Source: Aptenodytes patagonicus (lineage: Eukaryota > Chordata > Aves > Sphenisciformes > Spheniscidae). From it: 64,000 bases of DNA. A program made the translations under genes and the position numbers. Under the pieces are notes generated by a model. That model saw nothing but the letters and a program-made list of their open reading frames with translations, was not told the origin of the DNA and did no database searches. This document shows positions 11,721 to 26,200 of the stretch, piece by piece (positions within the stretch are counted from its first letter, which is position 1; every line of letters starts with the position of its first letter). The stretch spans positions 46,919,182 through 46,983,181 of the forward strand of contig NC_134982.1 in assembly GCF_965638725.1 (NCBI RefSeq), read 5' to 3'.

Positions 11721-14700
11721 AAGCTATCTGGCTTTGCTATATCACAAATAGCTATAGTACTTTCTTCCGACTTTTAGCCCATTGAGGCAACAAACTTCAG
11801 GGACAATTTCAAATCTGGGAAGCCAGATGTACTCCTCCTAACCTCTGCTACCTGAAGCCTATCTGTGATTGCCAGCTCTGAGGAGCCGAGTAAATAAAAC
11901 ATTTGGGGGAGTGGGAATGTAATGATTAAGTGTAGAAATAGCCAAATTAGAAAGCATATCGATGGCATTCACCTTTGCAAAATATCTACACTGCTTTCTG
12001 TAGGGAGCAGAAACAGTTTTAAATGGCAGGAGGAGGCACTGACAAGTCCTCTGCGTTACTCCCTGTGACACAGACAAGGGCTTAGGAGAGGGAGGCCCTG
12101 GTTCATCCATAGTCGTAGTAAACAAGAGTTGAGTGCACCTGAGAAATAAGATTAAACACTTTCTAAAGCCAGTCCATGTTCTGGTATGGGTTCCTGGAGA
12201 GCCCTGTACATCCAGTTCTGGCAGAGCCCCTTTGCACTGATTGCAAGAGGGAGTCCAATTCTGCCAGCTTCCTAAGCACCGTGTTCAGCTTTATCTAAGC
12301 TGTCTTGGAAAAGAAGCTCAGTAGAGGTTAGTGGGAAACTGTAAACAAAACTAAGCATGCAGCAGTTAACTATGTGTTTGGGGCAGAGAAAGAGAGGAAC
12401 AGGTGCTCTTCTGGCCAACAGACACAGCTCAAAGCCTTAGTCCATGTATTTTGGTCAGGAGACTGCTGGCAACTGATCAGCAAATCCGTCCAAGGCTGAC
12501 GTCTCTTATTTGCAGGGTAGTTGGTGTGTGCGGGTGGTGCATGTGTGTTTGTAACTACACTCAGGACAGCTGATGGGGGTTAGATACCCTGTTGCAGCAA
12601 CTTCTGTGTTTCTGACATTTTGCTTTTTCTTCTTCTTATGTTTAGTCTAACCCAGAATATTTTCGCAACAATAGAGAGAGATAAACAGAGAATTTGTACA
12701 TGTAAGAGTAGGTGAATTTGATGCTGGCTGGTCTGAATCCCTGCTCAGCTTGACACAGAAGAGACCTTAACCAAGTTCTGCCATATGTCAAGTCAGCACT
12801 CTAGTCTTGACACCGTAAGATTTGACGGTCCAGTTCCCCAAGTATCTTAAGCTAATCTAAAGCTGTGTTCCACTGAAAGGGGAAGTGCTGTCCTCTCTAC
12901 CCTTGCACTGCAGTCTTTTGGGCTTGCACTGGTACCTGTCTGGTTGCACGCCCAGCCAGTTCAGCTCACTGATCCAGCAGGAAGTTATCGCTTTGTTTGC
13001 TTTGTCTGCAGCCTCATGAGCTTGCTACTACGGCTTAGAGCAGGAATGAGAAGTCACAGATGAGGGGAAGGGCCAGACTGCCTTTTTTCAGCAGTAACGC
13101 TTGTTCAAATCCGCCTAAGCTCCTTGGGAAACCACACCCATAAATATTTTCAAACCCTGTAAGTTTTGCCTTCAGTATTTGTTTTAGTTAAAGCGTTTCC
13201 ACAAACTGATGAAACTCTGGGCAGATGTCAGTGGCCCTTGGCAGAAAAGACATCTTAAAAAGATCACAGTAAGCTAAAACAGTCATCTACCCCCTTCTAG
13301 GGAATCAGCAACTATCCCAAAGCCAGAAACACCAGCAAATGTGAGATAGTAGAGCCTCTACCCTGAGGGGTGTTTATCCAGGAAAGCCAGCCCCAAGGAA
13401 TGATTACAGCTGCTCTGCTGTGGAGTGGAGGGAAGTACAGCAAATGAACCGCTGTGGGATTGAGTGCTCCTGACTCATGGCCATCCCTGAAGTACTAGGA
13501 ATTGCAATTTGTTTTACTCCTGTTAGTGAATGAAGAATGCTATCCATAGCCCTTTCCTTTTCTCCTCAAGCTCTCTTTGGGTACAGCTAATTCTGGTCCA
13601 TCTGGTGATGAAGGCAATGTTAGTACTAAAGCACAGAAAAGGGAGTTTGCTGTGCTCCTGCCTGTGCCACAGGATTCCTGTGGCATTGCTGAAGTTGCAG
13701 AGTCCATCCTTGACTCAGCCCTCTGCGGGATGCAAGCAGGTAATAGTACTGCCCTGCCTGCGAGGGCTGGGCTGAGGCTCAGCACAGGGAATGTTTCTAA
13801 AAGCGTTTGAAGTCTCAGTGCAGCAGGAGCTCTACGCCTTCAGATGGCCGTTGCTTTTGCTAAACTCCTTAGAGCTGTGCAGGGCATGCTGTGGTCCTAC
13901 AGCACTGTCACAGAGATGTAGATGTGGTCCGTACCACCCTAGCTCAGTGGGACCTGGGCTTTACATGCTCTAACAAAACAAACACTAGGAGGAGAGAGGC
14001 TAGCTGGAGATGTGGATGGAAAGACAGAGAACATGAAGAAGAAATATGGTACTGCTTGCCATTAAACATTTCTGAATAAAACTCATCTGTGTGTCATCTG
14101 ACCCCTTTCATCTCTTTTATTATACCCAGCAGATATTTTTAGTCTATTGGCATTTGGATTTGTTGTTTTCCTTTCAGTCAGAAAAGAAGGGAAAAAAAAA
14201 AAATATTTTACAGATACGTAGCAGCTGCTGCAAATGCTACTTCTTAAACCAACATAATGAGTAAATTGAATTAAAAACCAAAGTACTGTTACAAAGCAAG
14301 ACTCAATCTTGCTTTTCTTGCACACCAAATATTACTGTTGGGTTCAAGACCTGAGTCTAGGTCACTCTGCCTGGGAAAGCATTAAAAAAACAAACCAACA
14401 AACCATACTGATTCTGTAAGTGAATTGTAAAGCACTTTGCCTAGTGTTTTAATAAACCCTGATGAATTTAAAGGATGCTCTGTGATCCTGTTGCTGAAGA
14501 AAGATGTTCATGTAACCTGTTCATTCTTCACCCTCAAAGCAGCAGGGATTGCTACACTGTGGCTGACACACAGCATGGGGCATCCACAGGGGCCACGCTC
14601 CAGGACCGGCCTTCCCAGGAAGGCACCACCCCAAGAGCTAGAGCAGAGGACAACTTGGTCCCTAACGCCAGGTCAGGCATGACCAAGGATCAGTGTATTG

Positions 14701-14940
14701 TTTCTGGACAGTGGGTTCCCTGGGTATTGCAGCTGGATACCAGACTCTGGACAGTATCACAGCTAAACCGTAACTGTAGATCAGGGTGAGCTTTTCTCCA
14801 AGTGGTCCACATTTTCTCACTAAAGAAGTTACGGTGCCTCTCCTCTCGCCCCCCAACACTGCTTGCAGGGAAGAGGGTTCTTCTTGTGTAACAGCATCAG
14901 CTGCAGACATATCAATGATGCAGCCTCCTCCCGACTCTCC
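11721..14940. other. Intergenic, no supportable gene
   Basis: Unique-looking sequence with no repeat, RNA or coding feature that I can support. Several short overlapping open frames near 13530-14080 occur on both strands and show no family resemblance. Confidence 0.6.
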
Positions 14941-14945
14941 CTGCC
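14941..14945. repeat. Target-site duplication, left copy (CTGCC)
   Basis: CTGCC directly precedes the LTR and is repeated exactly at 15494-15498 directly after it. A 5-bp duplication is the size expected for ERVL-class integration. Confidence 0.75.
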
Positions 14946-15493
14946 TATCCTGGTTTCGGCAGGGATAGAGTTAATTTTCTTCCTAGTAGCTGGTACAGTG
15001 CTGTGGTTTGGATTTAGGATGAGAACAAAGTTGATAATGCACCAATGTTTTAGTTGTTGCTAAGTAGTGCTCACACTAGTCAAGGACTTTTTAGTTTTCC
15101 ATGCTCTACCGACCGAGAAGGCTGGAGGTGCACCAGAAGCTGGGAGGGGGCACAGCCAAACTGGCCAAAGGGACATTCCATACCATGTGACGTCATGCTC
15201 AGTACATAAACTAGGGAAAGCTGGCCGGGGGGGGCTGCTGCTGGGGGACTGGCTGGGCATCGGTCGGCGGGCGGTGAGCAATTGCACTGTGCATCACTTG
15301 CTTTGTATATTCTTTTATTATTATTGTTATTATTATTACTATTTTATTTCAATTATTAAACTGTTCTTATCTCAACCCACGAGTTTTCTCACTTTTACTC
15401 TTCCTATTCTCTCCCCGACCCAACCGGGGGCAGGGGGAGAGCGAGCAAGCGGCCTCGTGGTGCTTAGTTGCCGGCCGAGGTTAAACCACAACA
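14946..15493 (+). mobile_element. Solo LTR of an ERVL-type endogenous retrovirus
   Basis: This 548-bp element resembles an LTR family I recognise from bird genomes, from memory. Its left end reads TATCCTGGTTTCGGC, where the usual TG terminus has become TA. Its right end is CCACAACA. Internally it has a perfect CRE site TGACGTCA (15188-15195), a degraded TATA box TACATAAA (15203-15210), a TTA-rich stretch (15310-15350) and the poly(A) signal ATTAAA (15355-15360), in the order U3-R-U5. No primer-binding site, gag, pol or env sequence flanks it and a 5-bp duplication abuts both ends. It is therefore a solo LTR left by recombination between two LTRs. The small departures I note suggest an old, non-autonomous copy. 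It could still act as a promoter or enhancer. Confidence 0.85.
15188..15210 (+). promoter_or_regulatory. LTR U3 core: CRE and TATA-like box
   Basis: A perfect 8-bp CRE palindrome TGACGTCA (15188-15195) is followed 7 bases later by TACATAAA, a decayed TATA box. This is the promoter portion of the LTR. CREB/ATF binding is implied by the motif and not shown. Confidence 0.6.
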
Positions 15494-15498
15494 CTGCC
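15494..15498. repeat. Target-site duplication, right copy (CTGCC)
   Basis: Exact repeat of 14941-14945 directly after the terminal CA of the LTR. Confidence 0.75.
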
Positions 15499-16174
15499 CC
15501 ATGATGTTTTCTGCATTGGCTCTAGCTGATTGGGAAGATTTGCAGATTGGGAACGTCACACTGCATGTGAATGGGAGAGGATGTCCCTTTGTACAACTTC
15601 CAGAGGCTACGTGTCTCTAAGTAGTTTGTATAAGTAATAAAAGGGAGTACAGAAAGCTATTTGTAATTCTATTTACCTGTAGGTTTTGTCTTTTATTTAC
15701 TATGTACGGAAAACCCCGTTAATTTAGCAGGGCTTAGGGTATCTGTATTTGTGAATTATTTCCCTCTTCACTCATAAAGCAAATGTAAGGACCCATGAAA
15801 ACAAGTAAGTAGGAAGGACTGGGCTGTGCTGTGCGGAAAAGCTGTTAAGTTTAGGACAAGCAAGGGATCTGTCATTGCTTCAGGTGTGGATAACACTGGC
15901 TTTCACACACCTGCTTCCAAAGTGCGGAGGTACAAGCTTTACCTTTCCAGTAGCAAGAAAAAATGCACTGGCTAGGATTTGAGATACATTTGCATTGACT
16001 TAGGAGATAGTCATCTTCCTTGTCTGAAATGGAAATGAAACAAAAAATCCTTCAAGTGAAAAATTAAAGTTAGGTGAGAAGGACAAAATGTCAGCAAGAA
16101 GGTTTCCCACAGGAAGCACTTCTTCCAGGCTTTTGGATAGGCATTTGTCTATTTGAACAAACTGCTTTTTTTCT

Positions 16175-16187
16175 CCCCCCCCCCCCC
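16175..16187. repeat. Poly-C run (13 C)
   Basis: An uninterrupted run of 13 C residues between T-rich and A-rich flanks. It is a mononucleotide tract, likely length-variable and prone to sequencing error. Confidence 0.9.
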
Positions 16188-19100
16188 AAGTGTTTAAGGG
16201 TGTTTTGTTTAAACTGTTCAAAACTAGCTCCAGTGGTTGAGTACAGGGAAAAACAAACAAAAGAACATGTGTAGTGCTAAGCAGAGGAGTCATCCAACCA
16301 GCCTGTGTAAAGATTTTTCACTGCACTTTCAAGTATTTTAAATACCCTTGAGGACTGAACTGAGAAGTCTGTGCATTGAGGATTTTGTTGGAAGCAAAGA
16401 TCTTCCTGGAGGAAATAATCTTTGGACACTTCCTTTCCTGATCTCATTTTCCCCTGGTAAGATAGGCAGTAAGCCAGGCATTTTCACTAACTCGGTATTT
16501 AGCCATGGTCTTTAAGGCAGGAGTGGGAGTGCAGTCCCATATTCTGAAGCCTCCACGCTGTGTTTCTGTAAAGAAACAGGAGCCTGAGTTTTTGATTCCC
16601 CCAGAAGAGCTGTTTTTCCAGTGTTATCACGTGCAGCTCCCACAGGTGCCCACTGGAATATGATGAGTTTCTAAAAGCAGATACCCAAGCCACCTTCGGA
16701 CAGCATCAACAACCAGGCATGCAAAGCAGTGACCATGTCTGACCTCTTCCTGGCTGTAAGAGTTTGCTTATCAGTAGTGCTGAGAGAATAACATGCATGT
16801 CTCAGCAAGGACTGCTGTAAGGAGGCTGCCAGGAGGTGCCTGGAGCCTACAGACGCAGAAGCAGACGCCGTTGCTGGCAATCTAGCATAGACACAGATAA
16901 GAAAGTTCAGACTTGTCATCAAGGAAGAGCGGGAGGTGGTGTAAGGGACTTTCTGAGGGCATCCTCAAAAAGCTCTAATGTGGTATGATATACACCAGGT
17001 AAGAGTTGAATGTAATTGCAACTACCACATAAAAGAGAAGAGAGACTGCAAGTGAGTGCGGAGAGAGATGCAACTGTGCAAACCCCTGTTTGTCGTGAGT
17101 CAGTCATAAGCAAGCTGCACCTTGTAGTGGACAGATGCTCCAGCCACCTCTCACACAAGCCCTACTCTAAGTTAATGCAGTCCCAGAGCCAAGAGCACCC
17201 CTGATACTTGTTTTCTCATTCTCAATGTTAGAACAGTATTTGCTGCTGCTTTTATCCTAAAAGTCATCCAGACTAAAACTGCAGGTGCTGCACTTCGGCA
17301 TGAATCATAGCATAAATATCGCCACAGTCAATGCTCCTCACAAACAGGTTTATTTCAAAATGACCATTGCAACATTCCTCCTTTGTTTGGCTGTTTTACA
17401 ATCCTTCCTTGACTCCTGCCAGAACACTCGCCTCTGGGAGGTGAGAGAGAGGGTCTCATTTCGCCCCCGGTCACCCTTGGAAGCACAATCTGTTCAATTC
17501 ACCTGTGAAAGTAGGTGAGGGGTCTCTCATCTGACCATTCCGTAAGACAAACAAATGTGATGATTTCACACGGTCAGGTTTTTTCGCAACGTAACCACAT
17601 ATCTATTACATCCGATTTCCTGCACGGCCTGTACGTGATGCATTCTGGTAAAATAAGGGGAAGTGTCTAGTGCAGGGAGACACTCGGATGCACCGCTGCA
17701 CTGGCTTAAGTCTCTGCCTGGGGACATTGCATTGCACGCTCACCAAGCCGCAGAGCACAGCGTGCCCTGACAGCCATCTCCTCCCCTCACTCACCTCCCG
17801 TCCGTATGTGCAGGGGCTCCTGTAGAAGTACGGAGGGCATTGCAGCGGTAGCTCTGTGCCTGAACAGGAGGGATGTATCTCTCACCAGAGGACCTATAGC
17901 TATCCCACTGTCCCTTTGCAACATCGTGCCTTCAAGCTATCTGTCAGCCAGGGTAAGAATCAGGTAAACAAGAGCACAAATCAAAAAACAATGTTGTGAC
18001 CTATTTAATGGGAAAAAGACTACGTCGGCCCAAGCTACTGGCAGAACTTGTTTAATTGCTATAGCTGCTAGCCAAATAAGTCATGTGTGGGCACAGGTGT
18101 TTGAAGTCACCAAGCTAGCAGGGCCCTGCTCAACACACTTAAAGGTCTCTGTAAATGTAAATGCTTGGCTGGACGGGAATGTATCTAGGCACATGCTACT
18201 TCTGCAGCAGCAAAAAGAGCCTGGGAGTTGTTTCATCTTTCAAATGGAAAGCATAATGCCTTTCTTTGTCCAGCACGCTGGGTGCCACGTCCATCCATGT
18301 TAGTGTGTGTGAATTTACCCCGTTCTGCTCAGGCTCCATGCCGAAGAAGGCCCTATAGAGGAGACTGTCTTCCACACCATTTGCTGCCTCATGTTGTCCT
18401 TTCAGTTACCCTCTCCATGTAGATAGATAGCTAGGCTTTTCTGTCAGGGGAAACAACTTGAGAAGTAGGAAAGCAAGAGTTTGCAGGGATGTTTACAGCA
18501 CAGGGGATGGCTTATTTAGTCAAAGACAGGAAAAAAAAAACCACCAAATACATCTATTCCAGCCTGAGGAAGCTCAGAAGAAATCAAGTCCTTCAAGTGA
18601 CAAAAGCAAACTCTACAGAGGCTGTAGGAGAAGAAAGCATATAAAGCAAGGCTCAAAGACAAGTGAAAAAAAGGCTGTAACAAGGTCTATGTAAAACAGC
18701 AGCTCTGACCTTCTGCTCTCACCCTGCCAGTCTCCATGTACAAGGAATGTGAGCGACCGCTAATCTCATCTGTGAGTGGTGTTGCTTCATCAACTCTGCC
18801 TAAGGAAAACACTCAGCTCAGGATGCTCAGAGCCTTCTGCTCCCCACAAATAACCTCTGAGGGAAGAAAACCAGGAGGGTTTGGAAGACAATGAGAAGCA
18901 TCCCTCTAGCACAAAACACATTGTGCACAAACAGCAACACCACCAACACCGATTCACCACATTCAAGCCCTCAGTTTGGACTCTTTGGACACTAGATCTA
19001 TATAACTACGAAATATTGCTGTAACACTTGTACAGGTTGGAACAAAACAGTAATGATCCTTATACTCTGCATTGCAGAGAGTAACATCTGCAAAAACTGC

Positions 19101-22100
19101 TGCATGAGCTCACAGCAGCTTTGGGGCAGGGAGAAAATGTCTTCTCACTAGTTCCACTTGGCCTCCATAGCATACAATTTGCTTAGACAACTCTTAGAAA
19201 GTTGCTAATTTCTCAGGTTAGGTGTTTCCACAGCAAAAATGTCAGGTTATTCTCCATTTAGTCCTCTGAAAAATACCATTGTAAATTATACACTCTTCAA
19301 AACATACTTTCTTCAGTAAAACTGCATATGTGTGCCCTATAATTATTTTTTATTTTACAGTCTTCATGAAATTTAGTGCTACAGTGCTGAAAAAAAATTT
19401 AGGCTCTGCATTACAAGTGGACAAAAGGCTTAGTATCAGCTATTCCCTGACCAAAAAGAATTAATTCCACCATCCCACTGAAGCAGACAGCTTAGGTGTT
19501 TAGAGCTCAACTCTGCAAACATTTAAACGTGTGTGTGTAGTTTATTCATGTGAATGAATTCACAGAATTATATGAAATCACCTTTGTGGATAATATTACA
19601 GGGCACAGTTTTTCACTGTCTTCAGAACTGGGATGGCTGGAGGTTCCTGCCAAGTGTTTTAGAAGTGGCATCTCTAGAAATGGGAAAGTGTTCTATTTTT
19701 AAAATTCGTACTAAATAATGGATTCCTCATGCAATATGTTAAGCTTTAGTGCTGATCCTTTCAGTCTAACTGCTTTTCTAAGATGTTTGGTTAGAAGAAT
19801 TATTGGTGTTTATTATCACTGTTGGTTTCTGCTACTGGCAAGAAGTACATTGTCACATCATACTTGGGAGTCACAGGGCATTCAATCTTTACAGTGATTT
19901 CACTTACCCCAGAACACTTCACATAATCAAAACCAGTCAAACAGAAAAGCAAAACTCATCCCTGCCTTTGCCTCCTCCTTTGTTTGCAGTCTGCCTGCTT
20001 GCAGTGCAAAGGCTTGATCCTCCTAGCCAAGGATACTGCACTGCCCTTTTGCTTCAATACACTTCAGTTCCTTTACAAAAGAAGTGCAGGTAGGAATGTG
20101 CTTTCTCTTGTTCTTCATAGCTACGATTCATCATTTCAAGAATCTGTCTGCTTTCATTAGTGACACAGAGGTAGCTATAGGATCTTCTTCAAGTAAATGA
20201 GAGAACCAGCTGTGGAGGCAGCTGGGCAACATGGATGGCAGAAAAAAGTGGTGGGAGGGCAGAGCTGATTAATTCTCATTATTGTTGGATCTCTCTTTTG
20301 TCTCCTGTTCCTCCTTTCCTCTCTGTATCTCTTCCCATTTCCACTGAGCAAGAGAGAGCTGTACCACAGATAGTCTGGAGCTGCACGTGCTCAGACGGGG
20401 GAGCACGGGCAGCTGCCGAGCACTATTTTGTGGCAGCTGTCATCTGCCTGGCTTTCCCCCAGTGGAGGCTCTGGTTTGGTTTTCTTCTCTCCTACTGAAC
20501 TGCTGCCTTCCAGGCAAGTTGGAGACTTCTCCTGCCTTTCACACCTGACTTGTGATGGCCAATGTGCTCAAAAGATACAGGAGGAGGGAAATGGACACAC
20601 GGATGATGTGATGCCCTAGGTCTCATATTCTTAGGGAAAAAAACCCAGAAGGTACTGATGGTCTGACTAAGGGAGCAGGAGCAGGGCAAGCGTGAATCTC
20701 ACCGTTTATTCTGCATTGCCTAGGTAGCATAACTCTTACTGCCGCTCTTTGAGCTCCGCCTACATAAGGATGCAGGTTAAGGCACTGTGCGCTTCACCAC
20801 GATTCACACGAAACTGAGTATTTTCTTGTCTTTCCAAAACAGGAAAACGGAAAAAACTAGTTGTGCTGAATTTCTGCTTGCACTCCCTGTTTGTAAGAAG
20901 CCCCTGATTCGTGGAACAGTCAGCAATTTAGTGAGAAAAACAATGGGGTTACTAACTTCGAAAAGCTGTTTGAGAAATGTGAGGTAACCCTGGCTGTTCC
21001 CAGAACCAGTGGGAGGGAGGAACAAAATGGAAACACAGGGGAAAACAACAGGCAACAGGCAAGTGAATTACACAGGTACACAACTGCAAGTACGTAACCA
21101 AAGGTGAGGAGAAGTTTGTCCAGGGACTTGAGGACAAAACTGTGCTCTTATATATCTCACCTACTCAGCATTCATAAAGAGCCACCCACAGCCCCACTAT
21201 CTGCAGTTTTATCAGAAAACAAACCACTGCACAGAGCAGCTGCGTTTGTATGAATATACCTTTGCTGTAATATGTGAGAACAAGTAACCAGCATCCTCCT
21301 CAATTCCTCTGCTTGAGGAGAACAGCAACAGCTCAGCCAAGACCTCACTGGATCATGATACTGCCATTCTGCTGTTTTCTCCTCCGGGTTTGTAGTGAAT
21401 TTAGGATGCAGAATTACATCTGAGCTGATGAATTGCAAACCTATTTGATGAATTCTTGTAATCTTTCCAGTCTTTTGCATGAAACAAATGGTTCTGGGGA
21501 TTTTTCAAAAAACGTTTTATCTCAAAAAGAAGAAAAAAAGAAAAATCAGCTTGAGAATTGGCCTTCATCTTCTGCCCCTGAAGTTTAGGCAACCCTGCAG
21601 CGACACATATGCTGATTTGTCAGCCCGAGGAATTTGTCTTTGCAGCCAATTTGTCTTTCCTAGCCAATTTCCATTTAGCCAGGAAAATATGTAGGAAAGC
21701 ATCCTGACAGCTGTGTGGAGATTTTATAGAGACACCAGTCCCAAATTATTTTCAGGATTGATCCCCTACTCCCTCACAGGAGTTAACTAACAAAGCATCG
21801 TTAGTTATTCATGGAAGAGGAAGGCATTCAACCAATGCAAAGCATTACACTTAGTAGTGATATCATTACAGTGAGGTATTTTATTATCTCCTTTTTATTT
21901 TGTTCTGATTATCTTCAATCAAGATTTAGCTGAAAACATACAATGTGCATTAACACAGTATCTAGGGTGGCTGGTGCCCTCTGCTTCTCCCAAAGGATAG
22001 TGATAAGGTAAGGCTGACACTTAACGAAATGGAATTATACAGCGTGAATGGTCTTGCTGATAAAGGTTGGGGGCAGGAGGGAGGGAAAGCTTATTTTTGC

Positions 22101-23227
22101 TCTCTTTTGTTTTGAAGAAGTTGAGGCATAAAAGAGGGCTATAAAGGACTATGAACTGACCCGATGGGTGGAAGAGAAAAAGCCAGGGAAAATGTTAAGA
22201 AATCCCACGTACCCTACTTAGGCCAACTATCAGTCGCTTCTGGCAACTCTGCCCTTTGTTTGTCTTCATTTTCACTCGGCACAAGGAGCTGTCAGCACGC
22301 AACGTTTGTCACATGAGGAAAGGTTAAGAGAAAGACCACTGGCAGCAGGGGGGCCCGCAGCTGAGGAAGTGGACTTCTACCTCGCCGAGGTTACCGCAGG
22401 AGGAGCAAACAACCTCGGCGGCGCTGGGTTTGTACGGGATCATCTGCAAAGCACAAAACTATCCCTGAGTCCGGGTGAGAAGGGAACGTTGCGGCCAGAG
22501 CTAAAACATGCAGACATATCTGTGCTAGCCGTTCTGGTATCATTTAAAAACGTGTGTATCGATTCCTGTTTAAAAGGAAACATGGAAAGCCAGCCAGTTA
22601 TCTGAATCTGAATTATCTAAACTATTTTTAAAAGAAAATCTGTACCTACCAGCCTTTATTTGATAGCTCTTTAGAAGTTGATTTAATGTTTTCAGCCCCT
22701 TCAGACAAACCAGGCAACTGAAGACATGAATACTGAGCAACGGGCAATGTTTTATACGTAGTTTTTAAATGTAGCCAAATACAGAAAGAAGTATGGGCTA
22801 CTTTCAGCTGGACTTTGCCACTTCTGCTTGGCTTGCTTTTCGGTGAGCAGTAAAGGAGAGGAGGGGGAAAAAAGCTTTCTATGTGGTATTAGAAATCTTT
22901 CTAGCTAGCTCAACCAAGTCTAATCCAGTATTTGAGTAGAGAATTCCCTAGGTTTAGTTTCAACTACTGCTTCAAGGGGAGACATTTTTAATACTATTAT
23001 GAAGGAGCATTTTAATTTAAATGATGGTAGTATACTAAATGCAGAACATCACTAACGCATCTTTTTCCATTAATAGTTTACCCTTCTTTCTAGTCATTTT
23101 CGTGCACATTCCGTGAATGGTTTAGGACAGTACAAGTTCAGCCCATTGAACAATACACGAAACAATGTGTGTGATGTTATATATGAGTTATGGATATATT
23201 ATTCCATGAAACAATTATTGGTAATGC

Positions 23228-23280
23228 AAAAAAACCAAACCAAACCAAAACAAAACAAAGCCAAAACCAATTCCAAAAAT
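23228..23280. repeat. CAAA/CCAAA simple repeat
   Basis: An imperfect run of CCAAA, CAAAA and similar units over about 50 bases. Low-complexity DNA with no gene signal. Confidence 0.8.
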
Positions 23281-26200
23281 ACTCTTCTTGCTAAGAAAAA
23301 AAGAATAATTAGAAAAATATTTTAACATTTACATTGATATTTGCCACTGTACTTATAGTCAAAATAGTCACAAAATAAGGTTTTATAGGTAAACTCTAGA
23401 CTGCTAGTGTGTTGAATCTTTTGTATGTTTCTTCCTTTCTTTCTCCCTTCATTCCTTTCTATCTGTCTGCATCGAAGTATTGGGGGATTAACCTTTTGCA
23501 GGCAGACGGTGAATGTACCTAGTTCTAGATCTGAGTGTCCGGACTGAGGGCCTGTGTAAATTTGCATTGAAACCTGCAGCAGGGAAAGCCTCTGTCAGCA
23601 GAGATGGTAGCTGGAGCAGCCTGCGTCCACCCAGGCAGGCTAATTGCCACGGCGTGGACAGGGGATACATCAGCCAGTGGCTCCTGTGCCCGCCCAGCAT
23701 GGCTGCCCAAGCCTTTGCCAACTCAAGAAAGCCGAAATGAGCCCAAACTGTTCTCCCTTAAACACAGCCTCTGTTTTGAACAGTTATTTGTTTAGTCAAA
23801 CACAAAATCCTTAAAAAAAAGTTAACTGGGGGAGAGGAAACAGCCAGTGCTGTGTTTGGATTGCAGTGTGTGCTCAGCTGTCTGCCCTTCATGTTATCAT
23901 GGGACTGCTATCAGAGGGCAGGGGAGCAGAAGGCAACCCAGGCACGCGGCATCGGGACAGCACCTGGGCAAAGGGGTTTCATCCCCACCTTTCCAGCGAT
24001 GGGCAAAGGTCAAATTTTTGCCTTAAATCATGGGTATTGTAGGTAATGAGTTGGTTGCAAGCCAGTGTGTAAAACAGCTTACTTGGCGGATACCTGAGTC
24101 TCTGACTGGCAGCAATACTGCTCAGGGAGGGAGGAATCTGCTAGTAAAGGATGCTGACATGAATGGTGAGGTTTGGACTTCAGCAGGCCCAAATTTTAGG
24201 CAGCTGGGCCACAGTCCAGCACAGCTGTATGCTATCATAGGCACCACAGCGATCACCCCATGACAGCCCACTTTTCTAGCACTGCATGACCACACACGAA
24301 GAGATCACCTACCGGAAGAGCAGAGGAAGGCTCTGGTGATGGGGATGAGAAGTGATTGTATGCATGTTGTGTCAGTCACGCACTGTGCTCTTCTGCAAGC
24401 CTAAGGGTAAGGGCTGGTGAAATCCCTGTGGATGTTCCCATATGGAGCAAGAGGAAATTGCGTAAGCTAATAGCTGCTCATGAGACAAGTCAGAGAAGCA
24501 GCATTCAGCTCTCAGCTCTGTGGCTGCTGTGCTATGTATGGCCTTGTCATGGAGTCATCAAGACACCGCTGTGATGTGAAACAGTTTCCTAAAATAGCTT
24601 GTTTCATGCTGGCCACTAACTAAACCAGCTTCATCTCGCATCCAGGTGAATGTCCCCTTGTGCACACTCATTTTCCGCACCCCATGAGGAACCAGCGCAG
24701 AAGTCCTTTTCCTTCTGCTGTGCTGTCCTGAAGCTTCAGGGTGTACATTTAGGATGCTCCACGGGTTGAGGGTGATCAAAGACAGAGAGATCAAAAGAAA
24801 CTCTGCTCTACTGATAGTGAGAAGATTCCAATCAAGGAGGTCCTTGGTGACCAGACAGGTCCTATGAAAGACCTAGTGTAGTGTGTGTCTGCCACAGCGA
24901 TTAAACAGTGATTAAAATATTTGAAACAATTATGTAAATCTGACAGCAGTTACCAGCATCCTGGTGTTCAATGGGCTGAGTATGCTTCAGCTGGCTCTCA
25001 GAGACAGGCAAGGCAATGTGTCTTGGACTGATTTGTATCACATCTGTTCGCATTCCCAAAACAAGCTAACCCTTGCATTTATTTTGATTAGCCAAAGAGG
25101 GGAAAAAGATGCATTATGATTTACCATGGCTAACCTCTGTATTGAGTGATCTATCCACGGGTCCTTCATTTGATTTCCATAGCCACAACAGCATGGTACT
25201 GCTTCTTTTTGCCTCAGCCTTCCCGTTTGTGGAGCGGGAATAACAGCAGTTGTGAGTCACCACTGCTCTTACCCAAAAAGCACACGCGCTGGTCTCTTTT
25301 TCCTCTTACCTGATTTTCAGGAAAACAAACTTTAAACCAGTATTTGATTGTTTCAATTGCCTCTCTCCTCTTCTGCAAGCAGCTTTTGTTTAACCTTCCC
25401 TCACATGATCTGTTAATGAAGCCCAGCCTCTAACTTTTAAGTTTAAAAATAATTCCTCACATCACTCACAGTCTCTAACCTTATCATGGGAAATGCTTTC
25501 CAGCATGTCAGTTTGCCCTTTAGACACCCCTGCTTCAAGAACAGGAGACAGACAAACAGATTTTTCTTTCATGCTCTGCAGCTGTTTACAACAGCTTGCA
25601 GAAGCACAAACATTGCACTCAAGCACTTAGAGATTTATACTTCTCTGAACTTTATTACTGCTTCTGTTTCAAAACAGAAATGTTGGATCATTGTTTAAAT
25701 CAAAATGTGATTTCACATATTAAACGTTATATGAAATACTCCTCAAAGCCTTCTTTGAATTCTGTTAAAATGCCTTCACTGTGATCTCTAGAGTAAAGAC
25801 GGGCAGTAAAAAATTGGTCACAAGAACTTCACAATACAGACAGGATTCGGAACTTCCAAATTGTTACAATAAAATTTTAAATTTAGAGAGTCAGGAAATA
25901 GTAACTACATTTGTGTAAAAATTGAAAAAAATATCCTTTTTAGTATGAGGGGAAAAAAATACCAATGTCCTTTAAATTTTAGAGAAACATCAATACAATG
26001 TGGAAATTATTCTGTATTTGTGAACTTCTACATCAGCAATTTAATATGATACTTCCCCACATCCTCCCACTATTTCCGCAGGTTAGCTTTTAAAATCACA
26101 AATCTCCCAAAACTCAGAAATTACTATCCGCCCAAAATCAGGAGGAGACACTAGGTAAAGAATGAGGAATCAATCAAATTATGGTTTGAAATTTTAACTA

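Noticed and set aside
15067-15504. 145-codon open frame
   Set aside because: It lies almost wholly inside the LTR (U3-R-U5) and runs through the TTA repeat, so it is non-coding retroviral control sequence.
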